Shown here piece by piece: positions 42,970 through 55,246 of a DNA stretch of 64,000 nt. Both the position numbers and the translations under genes were made by a program. This DNA comes from Acidimicrobiaceae bacterium (lineage in GTDB: Bacteria; Actinomycetota; Acidimicrobiia; Acidimicrobiales; Ilumatobacteraceae). The DNA lies in assembly GCA_024641005.1 (NCBI GenBank), contig JAHEDX010000002.1, positions 1-64,000 of the forward strand. The letters run 5' to 3'. A model generated the notes under the pieces. That model saw only the letters and a list, made by a program, of their open reading frames with translations. It searched no databases and was not told the DNA's origin. Position 1 is the first letter of the stretch; each line of letters starts with the position of its first letter.

Positions 42970-43011
42970 CCCGTAACGGATTGGCGCCAGGCACCGTTGC
43001 GTTACGGGTCA
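42967..43011. terminator. bidirectional hairpin containing both convergent stop codons
   Basis: TGACCCGTAACG (42967-42978) and CGTTACGGGTCA (43000-43011) are perfect 12-bp inverted arms around a 21-nt loop. The left arm starts with the ABC-F stop; the right arm ends with the sdhB stop on the other strand. The symmetry gives the same terminator to both convergent units. Confidence 0.75.
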
Positions 43012-43785
43012 GATGCGGCTGAGATTCTTGCGGTTCTTGAACTTGGCCTTCAGATAGTCGGCGTTCAACAGTGCGATCACGTCGATCGAGATCGACTTCG
43101 GGCAGGCTGCCTCGCATTCGCCGTGGTTGGTGCACGATCCGAAATGCTCGTCCATCGTCTCGACCATCGCCTCGGCTCGCTGGAAGCGCTCGGCCTGACC
43201 CTGCGGGAGCAGGTTGAGGTGAGCCATCTTGGCGCCCGTGAACAGGTTCGCTGCCCCGTTGGGGCACGCCGCCACACACGCTCCACAACCGATGCACTCG
43301 GCAGCGTCCATCGACGCGTCAGCAACGGGCTTCGGGATCGGGATCAAGTTCGCGTCCGGCGCTCCACCTGTCTCGGCTGTGATGAAGCCACCCGCCTCGA
43401 CGATCCGGTCGAGCGGGGCCCGGTCGACCATCAGATCCTTGATGATCGGGAAGGCGCTCGCCCGCCACGGTTCGATGACGATCGTGTCATTGCTCTCGAA
43501 CTTGCGCATGTGCAGTTGGCAGGTTGCGGTGCCCTTCTGCGGACCGTGGGCCTGGCCGTCGATCATCAACGAGCAGGTGCCACAGATGCCCTCGCGGCAG
43601 TCGTGATCGAAGACCACCGCCTCCTTGCCCTCGCTGATGAGTTGCTCGTTGAGCAGATCGAGCATCTCGAGGAACGAGGCCTCGTCACTGATCTCGGGCA
43701 CGAGGTACGACTCGAAGCGACCTCGGTCACTCGGGCCGACCTGACGCCAGATCTTGAGCGTGATGTTCTTCAGGTGCTGGCTCAT
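43009..43785 (-). CDS. sdhB: succinate dehydrogenase/fumarate reductase iron-sulfur subunit
   Basis: A 258-residue subunit. The [2Fe-2S] ligands lie in HDCREGICGTCSLMIDGQ (C63, C68, C71), and ferredoxin-type clusters in AAECIGCGACVAACPNG and NHGECEAACPKS. It passes electrons between SdhA and the quinone site in SdhC. It follows sdhA by 64 bp in the order sdhC-sdhA-sdhB and resembles the mycobacterial Sdh1-type complex without sdhD. Confidence 0.95.
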   Translation of the reverse strand: MSQHLKNITLKIWRQVGPSDRGRFESYLVPEISDEASFLEMLDLLNEQLISEGKEAVVFDHDCREGICGTCSLMIDGQAHGPQKGTATCQLHMRKFESNDTIVIEPWRASAFPIIKDLMVDRAPLDRIVEAGGFITAETGGAPDANLIPIPKPVADASMDAAECIGCGACVAACPNGAANLFTGAKMAHLNLLPQGQAERFQRAEAMVETMDEHFGSCTNHGECEAACPKSISIDVIALLNADYLKAKFKNRKNLSRI

Positions 43786-43849
43786 TGTTGGCCTCCGCGG
43801 TACGAGATGCCGGACGTGTTCGGTGACTCGGTGGTTCGCGACGACGCGC

Positions 43850-45768
<1,919 letters not shown>

Positions 45769-45772
<4 letters not shown>

Positions 45773-46587
45773 TCGGAGACCTCCTGCACGCTCGGCACCG
45801 AAGCGTCGTACTCGATCACACCGGCGAGCGTCATGATCGGGAACGACACGTTGCCCACCACGATCAGCGTGGCGACACCCGTGGCCAGGCCCTTGCGCCA
45901 TTGATTGAACCGCGGGTTGTTCCAGCCGATCGACTGGAACAAGCTCCAGGTGCCGTGGAACAGGTGGATGCCGAGTGCGATGTTGGCGACGATGTACAAC
46001 ACGGCAACGGGCACCCGACTGAGGCTGGCATCGAGGTTGCGGTACACCGCGCCGTGCTCGAATCCGGGGTTGAACCAGCCCCAGGTCAGATCTGCGAGGT
46101 GCCAGAAGAGGAACAGCACGACGATGATCCCCGTCCAGCGCATGCTGCGGCTGGCGAAGTTGGCGACCTGATAGTCACGAGACGACTGGTACTTCACCGG
46201 GCGGGCCTTGCGATTGAGGATCGTCAGCGAGTACGCGGCGTGGATGTGCAGCAGCACCGCGGCGATCAACCCGATCCGCATGATCCACAAGAAGTAGCCG
46301 TGCGGAAGGATCGGGACCAACAACTCGCGGAGGTACTCGCCGTACACGTCGATGTCGTAGGCCCGCGAACCCTGATGGTCGATGACACCGAGGTACGCCT
46401 TGAGGTTGCCGACCATGTGGCCGATCACGAACCCGATACCGATGATGCCGGTGACCGCCATCACGTATTTCTTGCCGACAGCCGTGGAGTAGAAGTCGAT
46501 CAGGAAGGGCTTGCGCTTGCCCCGCTTGCCGACTGCGGTACCCGAAACGGGGCCACGCCCCCGCTCGTTGGAGATGGTCTGTGCCAT
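45769..46587 (-). CDS. sdhC: succinate dehydrogenase cytochrome b subunit
   Basis: A 272-residue membrane anchor with five helices, of the single-subunit cytochrome b558 type. Candidate haem histidines are in [32 protein letters not shown] and [13 protein letters not shown]. It holds SdhAB at the membrane and passes electrons to or from quinone. The start at 46587 was chosen from the -10 box 7 nt upstream; an earlier in-frame codon at 46662 is less likely. Confidence 0.9.
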
Positions 46588-46764
46588 TCGACGCAAACTA
46601 CTCGGGACGACGCCATCGGCCCGAAATCCGGCACCGACCGATCGCAACGAACGCGAGGCCATCGCTGACTCCGATCACAAGTGCGAGGCTTCGGGTTGGA
46701 GAGTTGGGGTCTGACCGACCATCATTGGACGACTCTGTACGACGCCCCAGGAGGCACGCCAACA
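46588..46764. promoter_or_regulatory. divergent promoter region between sdhCAB and hppA
   Basis: A 177-bp gap between two energy-conserving operons. On the minus side TAGTTT (46600-46595) ends 7 nt before sdhC. On the plus side AGGAGG (46749-46754) lies 10 nt before the hppA GTG, so hppA has an ordinary leader. No operator palindrome was obvious. Confidence 0.55.
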
Positions 46765-48849
<2,085 letters not shown>

Positions 48850-48869
48850 GCCACGAACGACCCGAAAAC

Positions 48870-48902
48870 AAGCGAGCCCGGGCGACATGCCCGGGCTCGC
48901 TT
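48870..48902 (+). terminator. intrinsic-type terminator after hppA
   Basis: AAGCGAGCCCGGGC (48870-48883) pairs perfectly with GCCCGGGCTCGCTT (48889-48902): 14 bp around a GACAT loop, 20 nt after the hppA stop. It lacks a long T tract, as common in actinobacteria. Confidence 0.85.
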
Positions 48903-49029
48903 CGCGTCCGACACCAAGGCGAGCGGCACGATCGGCCGCCGCGACCGGGCAACCGTGCCTGTCGGATGTCCGTCGTGAGCGGCCTCGTCCCAGGCATCGT
49001 CAGACGGTCCGGCAGACCGGACGCCTGGC

Positions 49030-49035
49030 TAGTTT
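49030..49035 (+). promoter_or_regulatory. -10 box (TAGTTT), leaderless start at 49042
   Basis: TAGTTT ends 6 nt before the ATG of the aldo/keto reductase gene. Confidence 0.5.
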
Positions 49036-49041
49036 GACGGC

Positions 49042-49977
49042 ATGGAGTTCCGCTCGATCGGCCGGCTCGACGTGTCCCTCGTCGGACTGGGCTGCAACAA
49101 CTTCGGCATGCGAATCGATGCCGACCAGACCAAGCGGGTGGTCGACGCCGCGATCGATGCCGGGATCAATTACTTCGACACCGCGGAGAGCTATGGACGC
49201 GGCCTGTCCGAGGAGTACCTCGGCCGAGCCTTGGGTACGAGACGCTCCGAGGTACTCATCGCCAGCAAATGGGGACACACCGTCAGCCTCGGCGACGGAG
49301 AACGCGGCGGCGACCCGGCACAGATTCGCAAACGACTCGAAGGCAGCCTCACACGACTCGGCACCGACTACATCGACCAGTTTCAACTGCACCGCCCCGA
49401 CCCCGACACCCCGGCCGAGGAGACGCTCGGCTGCCTCGCGGAGCTTCGGGCCGAAGGCAAGATCCGTGAGATCGGCTGTACCCATTTCACGGCCGACGAC
49501 CTCGCTCGATCGCACACGGCGGCAACCGAGCACGGCCTCGTCTCGTACCCGTCGGTGCAGAACCACTACAGCCTGCTCACCAGAGATCCCGAGACAGATG
49601 GAGTTTTCGCCACGTGTGAACGACTCGGCATCGCGTTCGTCCCTTACTTCCCACTCGAATCAGGGCTGCTGACCGGCAAGTACCGCCTGGGTCAGGATCT
49701 CCCCGATGGCTCGAGATTGGCGGCGTGGGGCGAGCGGGCGGGCGCCTTCATCGACGACGAGAAGCTCGCGGTCGTCGAGCGCCTGCTCACCTGGGCCGGC
49801 GCCCACGGCCATTCCCTGCTCGACCTGGCCATCAGCTGGCACACCTCGCACCCTCTCGTCGCGTCGGTCATCGCCGGCGCCACGACCGCAGCGCAAGTCG
49901 ACGCCAACGTCGCCGCAGCCACATGGACCCTCACGCAAGCCGACCGCGCCGAGGTCGACGCCGCGATCGCGGGCTGA
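49042..49977 (+). CDS. aldo/keto reductase
   Basis: A 311-residue (beta/alpha)8 reductase. The catalytic tetrad is visible: Asp and Tyr in YFDTAESYGRG, Lys in IASKWG and His in FQLHRPD. The NADPH-binding C-terminal region includes VASVIAGATTAAQVDANVAA, the usual IPG-like cofactor motif of AKR. It reduces an aldehyde or ketone; the substrate is unknown. Monocistronic after the hppA terminator. Confidence 0.9.
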   Translation: MEFRSIGRLDVSLVGLGCNNFGMRIDADQTKRVVDAAIDAGINYFDTAESYGRGLSEEYLGRALGTRRSEVLIASKWGHTVSLGDGERGGDPAQIRKRLEGSLTRLGTDYIDQFQLHRPDPDTPAEETLGCLAELRAEGKIREIGCTHFTADDLARSHTAATEHGLVSYPSVQNHYSLLTRDPETDGVFATCERLGIAFVPYFPLESGLLTGKYRLGQDLPDGSRLAAWGERAGAFIDDEKLAVVERLLTWAGAHGHSLLDLAISWHTSHPLVASVIAGATTAAQVDANVAAATWTLTQADRAEVDAAIAG

Positions 49978-50039
49978 CGTACATCTCGCCGATCGACAGA
50001 TCAGCTGCGCCTCGAGCGGTCGACCCGACCGGGAACGGA

Positions 50040-50843
50040 TCAGTCCTCGGCGACGAAGTCGATCAGGCGCTCGACTGCGCCGACCAGTTCAGGTTCGAGA
50101 TCTGCGTAGGTCTTGACCTGGTTGCGCAGGCGCGGCCAGAAACCCTCGAACGGCACACCGAGCGCGGCGCACATCCCCTCCTTCCAGGGGCGCCCCTTCG
50201 GCACGTCGGGCCAGGCATGCAACCCGACCGCCCTGGGGCGGATCCCGGCCCACACGTCGACGAACGGATGGCCCGCGATCAGCACCGCCGGATGGTCGAC
50301 CGTGGCGGCGATACGCGACTCCTTCGACCCGGCGACGAGGTGGTCGAGCAACACTCCGAGCCGGCGGCCACCGCCCGGCTGGAACTCGCTGACCGCTGCG
50401 GCGAGATCGTCTGCGCCGTGGAGCGGCTCGATCACGATGCCCAGTTCGCGCAGGTCATCGCCCCACACGTGTTCGACGAGTTCGGCGTCGTGTTTGCCCT
50501 CCACCCAGATTCGGCTGGCCTTCGCCACCCGTGCGGCAGAACGGTCGGCGGCGATCGAACCCGACGCCGTGACCTGCTGCGTGGCCGACGCCTGCTGTGC
50601 GGGTCGCGACAGAGTGACCGGCTTGCCCTCCAGCAGGAAACCGCCCGGCTTCCACGTGAAGTGCCGGAGGTAGTGGTTGCGGTCGCGCAACGTGACGGCT
50701 TCGTAGTTCCACCGCACGACGTCTCCGACGAAGCCACTGGCGCGGTCTTCGACCACCAATCCGACCGACACCTCGACGGTCAGGTACCTGGTGGGCTGCT
50801 TGCTCGCGGCGAAGTCGTCGAGGATGTCGCGCTCGTATCCCAT
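50040..50843 (-). CDS. DUF3097 family protein
   Basis: A 267-residue actinobacterial DUF3097 protein. The central segment SRIWVEGKHDAELVEHVWG resembles the start of a TOPRIM fold (conserved Glu followed by an acidic pair), with a possible second acidic strand at RRLGVLLDHLV. The N-terminal half is beta-rich (LTVEVSVGLVVED, GDVVRWNYEAVTL). TOPRIM kinship would suggest a metal-dependent nucleic-acid function, but the family is uncharacterised. The start is ATG 50843; it is divergent from the DUF4349 gene. Confidence 0.8.
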   Translation of the reverse strand: MGYERDILDDFAASKQPTRYLTVEVSVGLVVEDRASGFVGDVVRWNYEAVTLRDRNHYLRHFTWKPGGFLLEGKPVTLSRPAQQASATQQVTASGSIAADRSAARVAKASRIWVEGKHDAELVEHVWGDDLRELGIVIEPLHGADDLAAAVSEFQPGGGRRLGVLLDHLVAGSKESRIAATVDHPAVLIAGHPFVDVWAGIRPRAVGLHAWPDVPKGRPWKEGMCAALGVPFEGFWPRLRNQVKTYADLEPELVGAVERLIDFVAED

Positions 50844-50892
50844 GCGACCGTCGAGTGTGCCACGGGAACCGGACCGCGTCGCGGCACGTCGA

Positions 50893-51942
50893 ATGTTCAT
50901 GGGGAGCAACACGACATCACACGACCGACCAGGCGAGCTGACGCGGCAACGACGACGAGGGGTCGGCGCGGTGGCGATCGTCGCCGTGCTGACGCTGGCC
51001 GCCTGCGCGGGCAGCGACGATGACAGCATGGCGAGCGAGGCGACCTCTGCTCCAGCGGCCAGCGTTGGCGCGCTGTCAGCTGACGACGCGGGCTCCGGCG
51101 CCACGATCGCAGCCGATGCCGCCGAGGTAGCGGCCGATCCCAGCGGGCCATTCGACATCGGCATCGTCGGGCGCGACGTCATCATCGAGATGCACGTCGT
51201 GCTCAGTACCGACGACATCGGACGCACGGTCGCGTCGATCATGGCCCAGGCCTCATCGCTCGGGGGCGGGATCGCCTCGTCGAACGTGAACTACGGCCGC
51301 CAGGCCGATTCCGGCAGCGACGGCGGCTCGGCTGTACTGGTCGTGAAGGTGCCGCCGCAGTCGATCGATCGTCTCCTCGCCGGGCTGGCCGACACCGGCA
51401 CGGTGCAATCGATCAACCAGAGCGCCCAGGACGTCACCGAACAACTGGTCGATCTCGATGTTCGGATCAGCAATGCACGCCAGAGCGTGGCCAACGTACG
51501 CGAGTTCATGGACCGCACGCAGAACCTGAACGAATTGGTCACGTTGGAGGGTGAACTCACGCGACGCCAGACCGAACTGGAACGGCTCGAGGCGCAGCAG
51601 CGCAACCTCAGTGAGCGAGTGGCACTGTCGACCATCACCATCGAGGTCATGCCGACCGCGCCGGCGCCCGAACCTATCGACGAAGGATCGGACACCATCG
51701 GTGATGCCCTCCGAACTGGGTGGGACGCCTTCACCGGGTTCCTGTTCGGCATCGGATTCGTCCTGGCCGTGCTGCTGCCGTTCCTGGCCGTCGCCGCGAT
51801 CGCCTCGACGATCGGTTGGCAGTTGATGCGCCGCCGCAACCGCCGGTCAGCGGGCGACGACCAGAGAGGCGACCCTGTCGACGGGATCAGTTCGGCCGAT
51901 GTCGAGCCCGCCAACCAGTCGGGCCCAGCACCCAGTCGCTGA
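50893..51942 (+). CDS. DUF4349 lipoprotein with C-terminal membrane helix
   Basis: About 349 residues. Read from ATG 50893 (or 50899), a signal ends in VAVLTLAAC, a lipobox. The extracellular DUF4349 part (about 95-260) has VVKVPPQSIDRLLAGLAD and a coiled coil around VANVREFMDRTQNLNELVTL; a membrane helix (GFLFGIGFVLAVLLPFLAVA) and basic tail follow. Lipid anchor plus C-terminal helix would pin both ends in the membrane. Function unknown. It overlaps the convergent gene by 56 bp. Confidence 0.8.
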   Translation: MFMGSNTTSHDRPGELTRQRRRGVGAVAIVAVLTLAACAGSDDDSMASEATSAPAASVGALSADDAGSGATIAADAAEVAADPSGPFDIGIVGRDVIIEMHVVLSTDDIGRTVASIMAQASSLGGGIASSNVNYGRQADSGSDGGSAVLVVKVPPQSIDRLLAGLADTGTVQSINQSAQDVTEQLVDLDVRISNARQSVANVREFMDRTQNLNELVTLEGELTRRQTELERLEAQQRNLSERVALSTITIEVMPTAPAPEPIDEGSDTIGDALRTGWDAFTGFLFGIGFVLAVLLPFLAVAAIASTIGWQLMRRRNRRSAGDDQRGDPVDGISSADVEPANQSGPAPSR

Positions 51943-52540
51943 CCGTCCCGTTCGGAAACGCGAACGCGGCTCGTAGCCCGGTGTGTGCCATGACCGGTTC
52001 GAGCGGCACCGGGCCGAGATCAGGATCCCCGCTCCATCGGTGCCATCTCTGGGCGGGGATCTCGGCAAGGTCGAGATCAGGACGGCCGAGCAGTTCGACC
52101 AGACCGTGGAGCACGCCGCGTTGGCGGTAACCGTCGTCGATCTGTTCCACGCCCTCGACTGCGTACCACTCGAGATCCATCGCCATCGGGGTCGGTACGC
52201 CGTAGGCGCGCCCGAGTGCATCGTCAGCGTCGTCGAGTGCTGTGGCGTGCGCCTCGTTGCCGACCGACCACTGTTCGAAGGGGGCGACACAGTGATGCTC
52301 GGCCCACATCTCCGGTGCCTTGACGATGAAGGGATCCGAGCGGCGCACGACGTTCCACTCCGCGAGATGCAGCAGAGGCCGGCCGGACTCGACGAGCCCC
52401 GCCCAATACCAGTCGCCCGCAGAGGTCAGCCGGTGGCCCGACACCACACCGATCCGTCCGTCCGGGCTCCATGCCGCGAACACCCACTCCTCAACCGCCG
52501 CGCCGACGTGCGGCAGGTCGTCAGTGGGCGAGAGCGACAT
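51887..52540 (-). CDS. conserved actinobacterial hypothetical protein
   Basis: A 217-residue soluble protein rich in Trp and with repeated acidic/aromatic stretches (EEWVFAAWSPDGRIGVVSGH, LHLAEWNVVRRSDPFIVKA, MWAEHHCVAPFEQWSVGNEA). It looks like a beta-sandwich or lipocalin-like protein of the kind found beside acyl-CoA or sterol enzymes; this is a guess. The start is set by TAGTCT 8 nt upstream. It is divergent from the SCP2 gene, with 23 bp between starts. Confidence 0.7.
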   Translation of the reverse strand: MSLSPTDDLPHVGAAVEEWVFAAWSPDGRIGVVSGHRLTSAGDWYWAGLVESGRPLLHLAEWNVVRRSDPFIVKAPEMWAEHHCVAPFEQWSVGNEAHATALDDADDALGRAYGVPTPMAMDLEWYAVEGVEQIDDGYRQRGVLHGLVELLGRPDLDLAEIPAQRWHRWSGDPDLGPVPLEPVMAHTGLRAAFAFPNGTVSDWVLGPTGWRARHRPN

Positions 52541-52548
52541 GATCGGGC

Positions 52549-52554
52549 AGACTA
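52549..52554 (-). promoter_or_regulatory. -10 box (TAGTCT on minus strand), leaderless start at 52540
   Basis: TAGTCT ends 8 nt before the ATG of the hypothetical gene. Its CTAG core overlaps TAGGGA on the plus strand, which may serve the SCP2 gene starting at 52564, so the two promoters share bases. Confidence 0.45.
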
Positions 52555-52563
52555 GGGAACCTC

Positions 52564-52971
52564 ATGAGCGATGACACGACGATTCGGTACCTGAGCCTGG
52601 CATGGATCCGCGAACTCACGCGCGAGGTCGGCGAGAGCGAGGCATTGCGAGAGTTGGCCACCGAGCACGAGATCGGGGTCACCCAAATCGTGACGGGCGG
52701 TCCGGAAGGCGACGTCACCTACCACTTGCGTGTCGGGGACGGCGAGGCATCCTTCGGTGCCGGGCCGGCCGAGCCCGAAGACGTCAGGATGCAGCAGGAC
52801 TGGGAGACCGCCGTCGCAGTCGCCACCGGCGACACGAACGCCCAAGAGGCGTTCATCACCGGCAAGATCCTGTTGTTCGGCGACCAGCAGGCCTTGATGG
52901 CGGCACAGCCGGTGTTCGGCGCGCTCGACTCGATCTTCTCAGCCGTACGGGAACGAACGCGATACGAGTGA
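52564..52971 (+). CDS. SCP2 sterol-binding domain protein
   Basis: A 135-residue single SCP2-fold protein: VTYHLRVGDGEASFGAGPAE and AVAVATGDTNAQEAFITGKI match the SCP2 sheet and lipid-pocket helix, then LFGDQQALMAAQPVFGAL. Such proteins bind acyl chains or sterols in the cytoplasm. It precedes the Fpg-like gene by 9 bp and is likely cotranscribed, though the two functions are unrelated. Confidence 0.85.
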   Translation: MSDDTTIRYLSLAWIRELTREVGESEALRELATEHEIGVTQIVTGGPEGDVTYHLRVGDGEASFGAGPAEPEDVRMQQDWETAVAVATGDTNAQEAFITGKILLFGDQQALMAAQPVFGALDSIFSAVRERTRYE

Positions 52972-52980
52972 ACTGAACCC

Positions 52981-53823
52981 ATGCCAGAGCTCCCCGAGGT
53001 CCAGGCCCACGCCGAACGGCTCAGCGACGAGTTCTCCGGACGTGTGCTCGCTCGATTCCACCCGATCAAGTTCACCGCATTGCGGACCGCGGTCCCCGCT
53101 CCCGACGAGGCCTACGGCCGTGCGTTGCTCGGAGTGAGCCGCCGGGGGAAGTACCTCTTGCTCGAGTTCGAACCGGTGCAGTTCGCCGTACACCTGATGC
53201 AAGGCGGACGCCTGCTCGTCGATCGCCAACAGTCGCAGAAACCACGAGGCGGCCAGGCCCGCTTCGTGTTCGAGGGCGACGGCCCCGCCCTGTTGTTGAC
53301 CGAAGCAGGCACCGAGCGGCGGGCAGGCGTGTGGTGCCTGCCGGCTGCCACCGCATTGTCGACCCCGCCCCTCGATGTACTCGGACCCGAGGCCGACCTG
53401 GTGACCCCCGCCGAGATGCTCGAGCTGCTCGCGGCCAAGAATCAGCGCATCCACGGCTTCTTGCGCGATCAGCGCTCGATCGCAGGCCTCGGCCGGCGGC
53501 TGGCGAACGAGATCTGTCATCGGGCGCAACTCAGCCCGTTCGCGATGACCGGCAAGCTCGGTCCCACCGGCGCGGCGGCGCTCGTCGAAGCCATCCGGGC
53601 GGCCGTCGACGAGGGTCTTGCCTACGAGCGCACACGAACCGACATGAGTTCGTCGAAGGATCGGCCCAGCGCGGTGCACGGCCGGGCCGGCGAAACCTGC
53701 CCGGTGTGTCGACAAGTAGTACGCGCCGTCGAGTACAGCGGATACACGGTGAACTACTGCGCCTCGTGCCAGACGGGCGGCAAGATCCTCGCCGACAACA
53801 CAACGAGCAAATTCCTCAAGTAG
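52981..53823 (+). CDS. Fpg/Nei-family DNA glycosylase with substituted DNA-contact residues
   Basis: A 280-residue protein starting MPELPEV: Pro2 and Glu3 are the catalytic base and acid of Fpg/Nei enzymes. SRRGKYLLLEF supplies the conserved Lys, and a C4 zinc finger is present (CPVCRQVV ... YCASCQTGG). Two normally conserved DNA contacts differ: the Asn of GxGNxYxxE reads Arg (GLGRRLANE), and the Arg of the zinc-finger GRST loop reads Tyr (SGYTVNYC). Glycosylase chemistry may be kept, but specificity is probably altered. The last ten codons are the first copy of a tandem repeat. Confidence 0.85.
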   Translation: MPELPEVQAHAERLSDEFSGRVLARFHPIKFTALRTAVPAPDEAYGRALLGVSRRGKYLLLEFEPVQFAVHLMQGGRLLVDRQQSQKPRGGQARFVFEGDGPALLLTEAGTERRAGVWCLPAATALSTPPLDVLGPEADLVTPAEMLELLAAKNQRIHGFLRDQRSIAGLGRRLANEICHRAQLSPFAMTGKLGPTGAAALVEAIRAAVDEGLAYERTRTDMSSSKDRPSAVHGRAGETCPVCRQVVRAVEYSGYTVNYCASCQTGGKILADNTTSKFLK

Positions 53824-53999
53824 ATCGAACTGCCGGGTCACCGAACTGCGATCCACCATCGACAACACAACGAGCAAATCCCTCGAGTAGATCGAACTGC
53901 CGGGTCACCGAACTGCGATCCACCATCGACAACACAACGAGCAAATCCCTCGAGTAGATCGAACTGCCGGGTCACCGAACTGCGGTCTACCATCAGCAA
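53794..53999. repeat. three tandem copies of a 67-bp repeat
   Basis: Units start with GACAACACAACGAGCAAAT at 53794, 53861 and 53928. Copy 1 covers the last codons of the Fpg-like gene, including the TAG; copies 2 and 3 are nearly identical, and a fourth start lies at 53995 directly before the glgM GTG. The period is not a multiple of 3. The final unit carries a TACCAT where others have CACCAT, creating the glgM -10 box. Confidence 0.9.
53988..53993 (+). promoter_or_regulatory. -10 box (TACCAT), leaderless start at 54001
   Basis: TACCAT ends 7 nt before the GTG of glgM. It is the last tandem copy; in earlier copies the sequence is CACCAT, so repeat drift apparently made or kept the promoter. 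Confidence 0.55.
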
Positions 54000-54000
54000 C

Positions 54001-55155
54001 GTGCGCATCGGAATCCTCACCCGCGAATATCCGCCCGACGTCTACGGGGGTGCCGGCGTCCACGTCGATTTCCTCGTACGCGAACTGGTCAAACTGGCCG
54101 AGGTCGACGTGCACTGCATGGGCGAGCCGCGCGACGGTGCGACCGCTCATTCCGAACACGAACCGTTCCTCGACGGCGCCAACGCGACCTTGCGCACCCT
54201 CGCCGCCGACCTCGGCATGGCCGACCAGACAGCAACCTGCGATCTCGTGCACTCGCACACCTGGTACGCCAACATGGGCGGCCACCTGGCGAAGTTGCTG
54301 CACGGCATCCCCCATGTGGTCACTTCACATTCGCTCGAACCGCAACGGCCCTGGAAGGCAGAGCAGTTGGGCGGCGGCTACCGCGTGTCGTCGTGGGCCG
54401 AGCAGACCGCGTACGAGGCAGCAAACGCCGTGATCGCCGTCAGCCACGGTTCGAAACGCGACGTCATGGCCTCGTACCCGAAGCTGGACGAATCGAAGGT
54501 ACACGTCGTCCACAACGGCATCGACACCGGCTTCTACCGCCCCGATCCGAACGTCGACGTGCTCGAACGCATGGGTGTCGACCCGAGCCGCCCGTCCGTC
54601 GTGTTCGTGGGGCGCATCACCCGCCAGAAGGGCGTGCCCCATCTGCTGCGGGCCGCGCTGCAGTTCGACGACTCGGCCCAGTTGGTACTGCTCGCCGGCG
54701 CCGCCGACACACCCGAACTCGCAGCCGAGACCGACGCCGCGATCGCGCAACTGCGGGCCAGGCGCGACGGCGTGTTCGTCGTGTCGGAGATGCTGCCTCG
54801 CGACCAGGTGCGACAGGTGCTCACCCACGGCACCGTCTTCGCCTGCCCATCCGTCTATGAGCCACTCGGCATCGTCAATCTCGAGGCGATGGCATGCGAG
54901 ACAGCGGTCGTGGCCAGCGACGTCGGCGGCATCCCCGAGGTCGTCGCCGATGGCGAGACCGGCCTGCTGGTGCACTTCGACGAGCGCGACACCACTACGT
55001 TCGAGCACGAGTTCGCAACGGCCGTCAACGAGGTACTCCGAGACCGACGACGCGCCGACGCCATGGGGCTCGCCGGCCGCGAGCGAGCGGTGCGGGACTT
55101 CGGCTGGGACGCCGCCGCCCGCAAGACGATGGCGATCTACGAATCGGTACTGTGA
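54001..55155 (+). CDS. glgM: GT4 glycosyltransferase, GlgM-type maltose-1-phosphate/glycogen synthase
   Basis: A 384-residue GT-B enzyme of the actinobacterial GlgA/GlgM group: LTREYPPDVYGGAGVHVDFL at the N-terminus, HSHTWYANMGGHLAK, SLEPQRPWKAEQLGGGY and the nucleotide-binding SVYEPLGIVNLEAMACETAV, all typical of GlgM. It uses ADP-glucose to form maltose-1-phosphate for GlgE or to extend glycogen. No glgE or glgC is in the window. The GTG follows a leaderless-type box within the tandem repeat. Confidence 0.87.
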   Translation: MRIGILTREYPPDVYGGAGVHVDFLVRELVKLAEVDVHCMGEPRDGATAHSEHEPFLDGANATLRTLAADLGMADQTATCDLVHSHTWYANMGGHLAKLLHGIPHVVTSHSLEPQRPWKAEQLGGGYRVSSWAEQTAYEAANAVIAVSHGSKRDVMASYPKLDESKVHVVHNGIDTGFYRPDPNVDVLERMGVDPSRPSVVFVGRITRQKGVPHLLRAALQFDDSAQLVLLAGAADTPELAAETDAAIAQLRARRDGVFVVSEMLPRDQVRQVLTHGTVFACPSVYEPLGIVNLEAMACETAVVASDVGGIPEVVADGETGLLVHFDERDTTTFEHEFATAVNEVLRDRRRADAMGLAGRERAVRDFGWDAAARKTMAIYESVL

Positions 55156-55231
55156 TCTCGCGTTCCGACTCGGGTGGCCCGACCCGATGACCATCCTCGG
55201 ATCGTCCGGGGCGACCCCACGCTCGATCCCC

Positions 55232-55237
55232 TAGCCT
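55232..55237 (+). promoter_or_regulatory. -10 box (TAGCCT), start at 55247
   Basis: TAGCCT ends 9 nt before the valS ATG, leaving at most a few untranslated bases. No T-box leader is seen. Confidence 0.45.
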
Positions 55238-55246
55238 GGTCGACCT

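Noticed and set aside
55156-55246. Possible T-box or leader ahead of valS
   Set aside because: Only 91 nt, no T-box bulge sequence, and a close -10 box; the 6-bp hairpin at 55170-55187 is weak.
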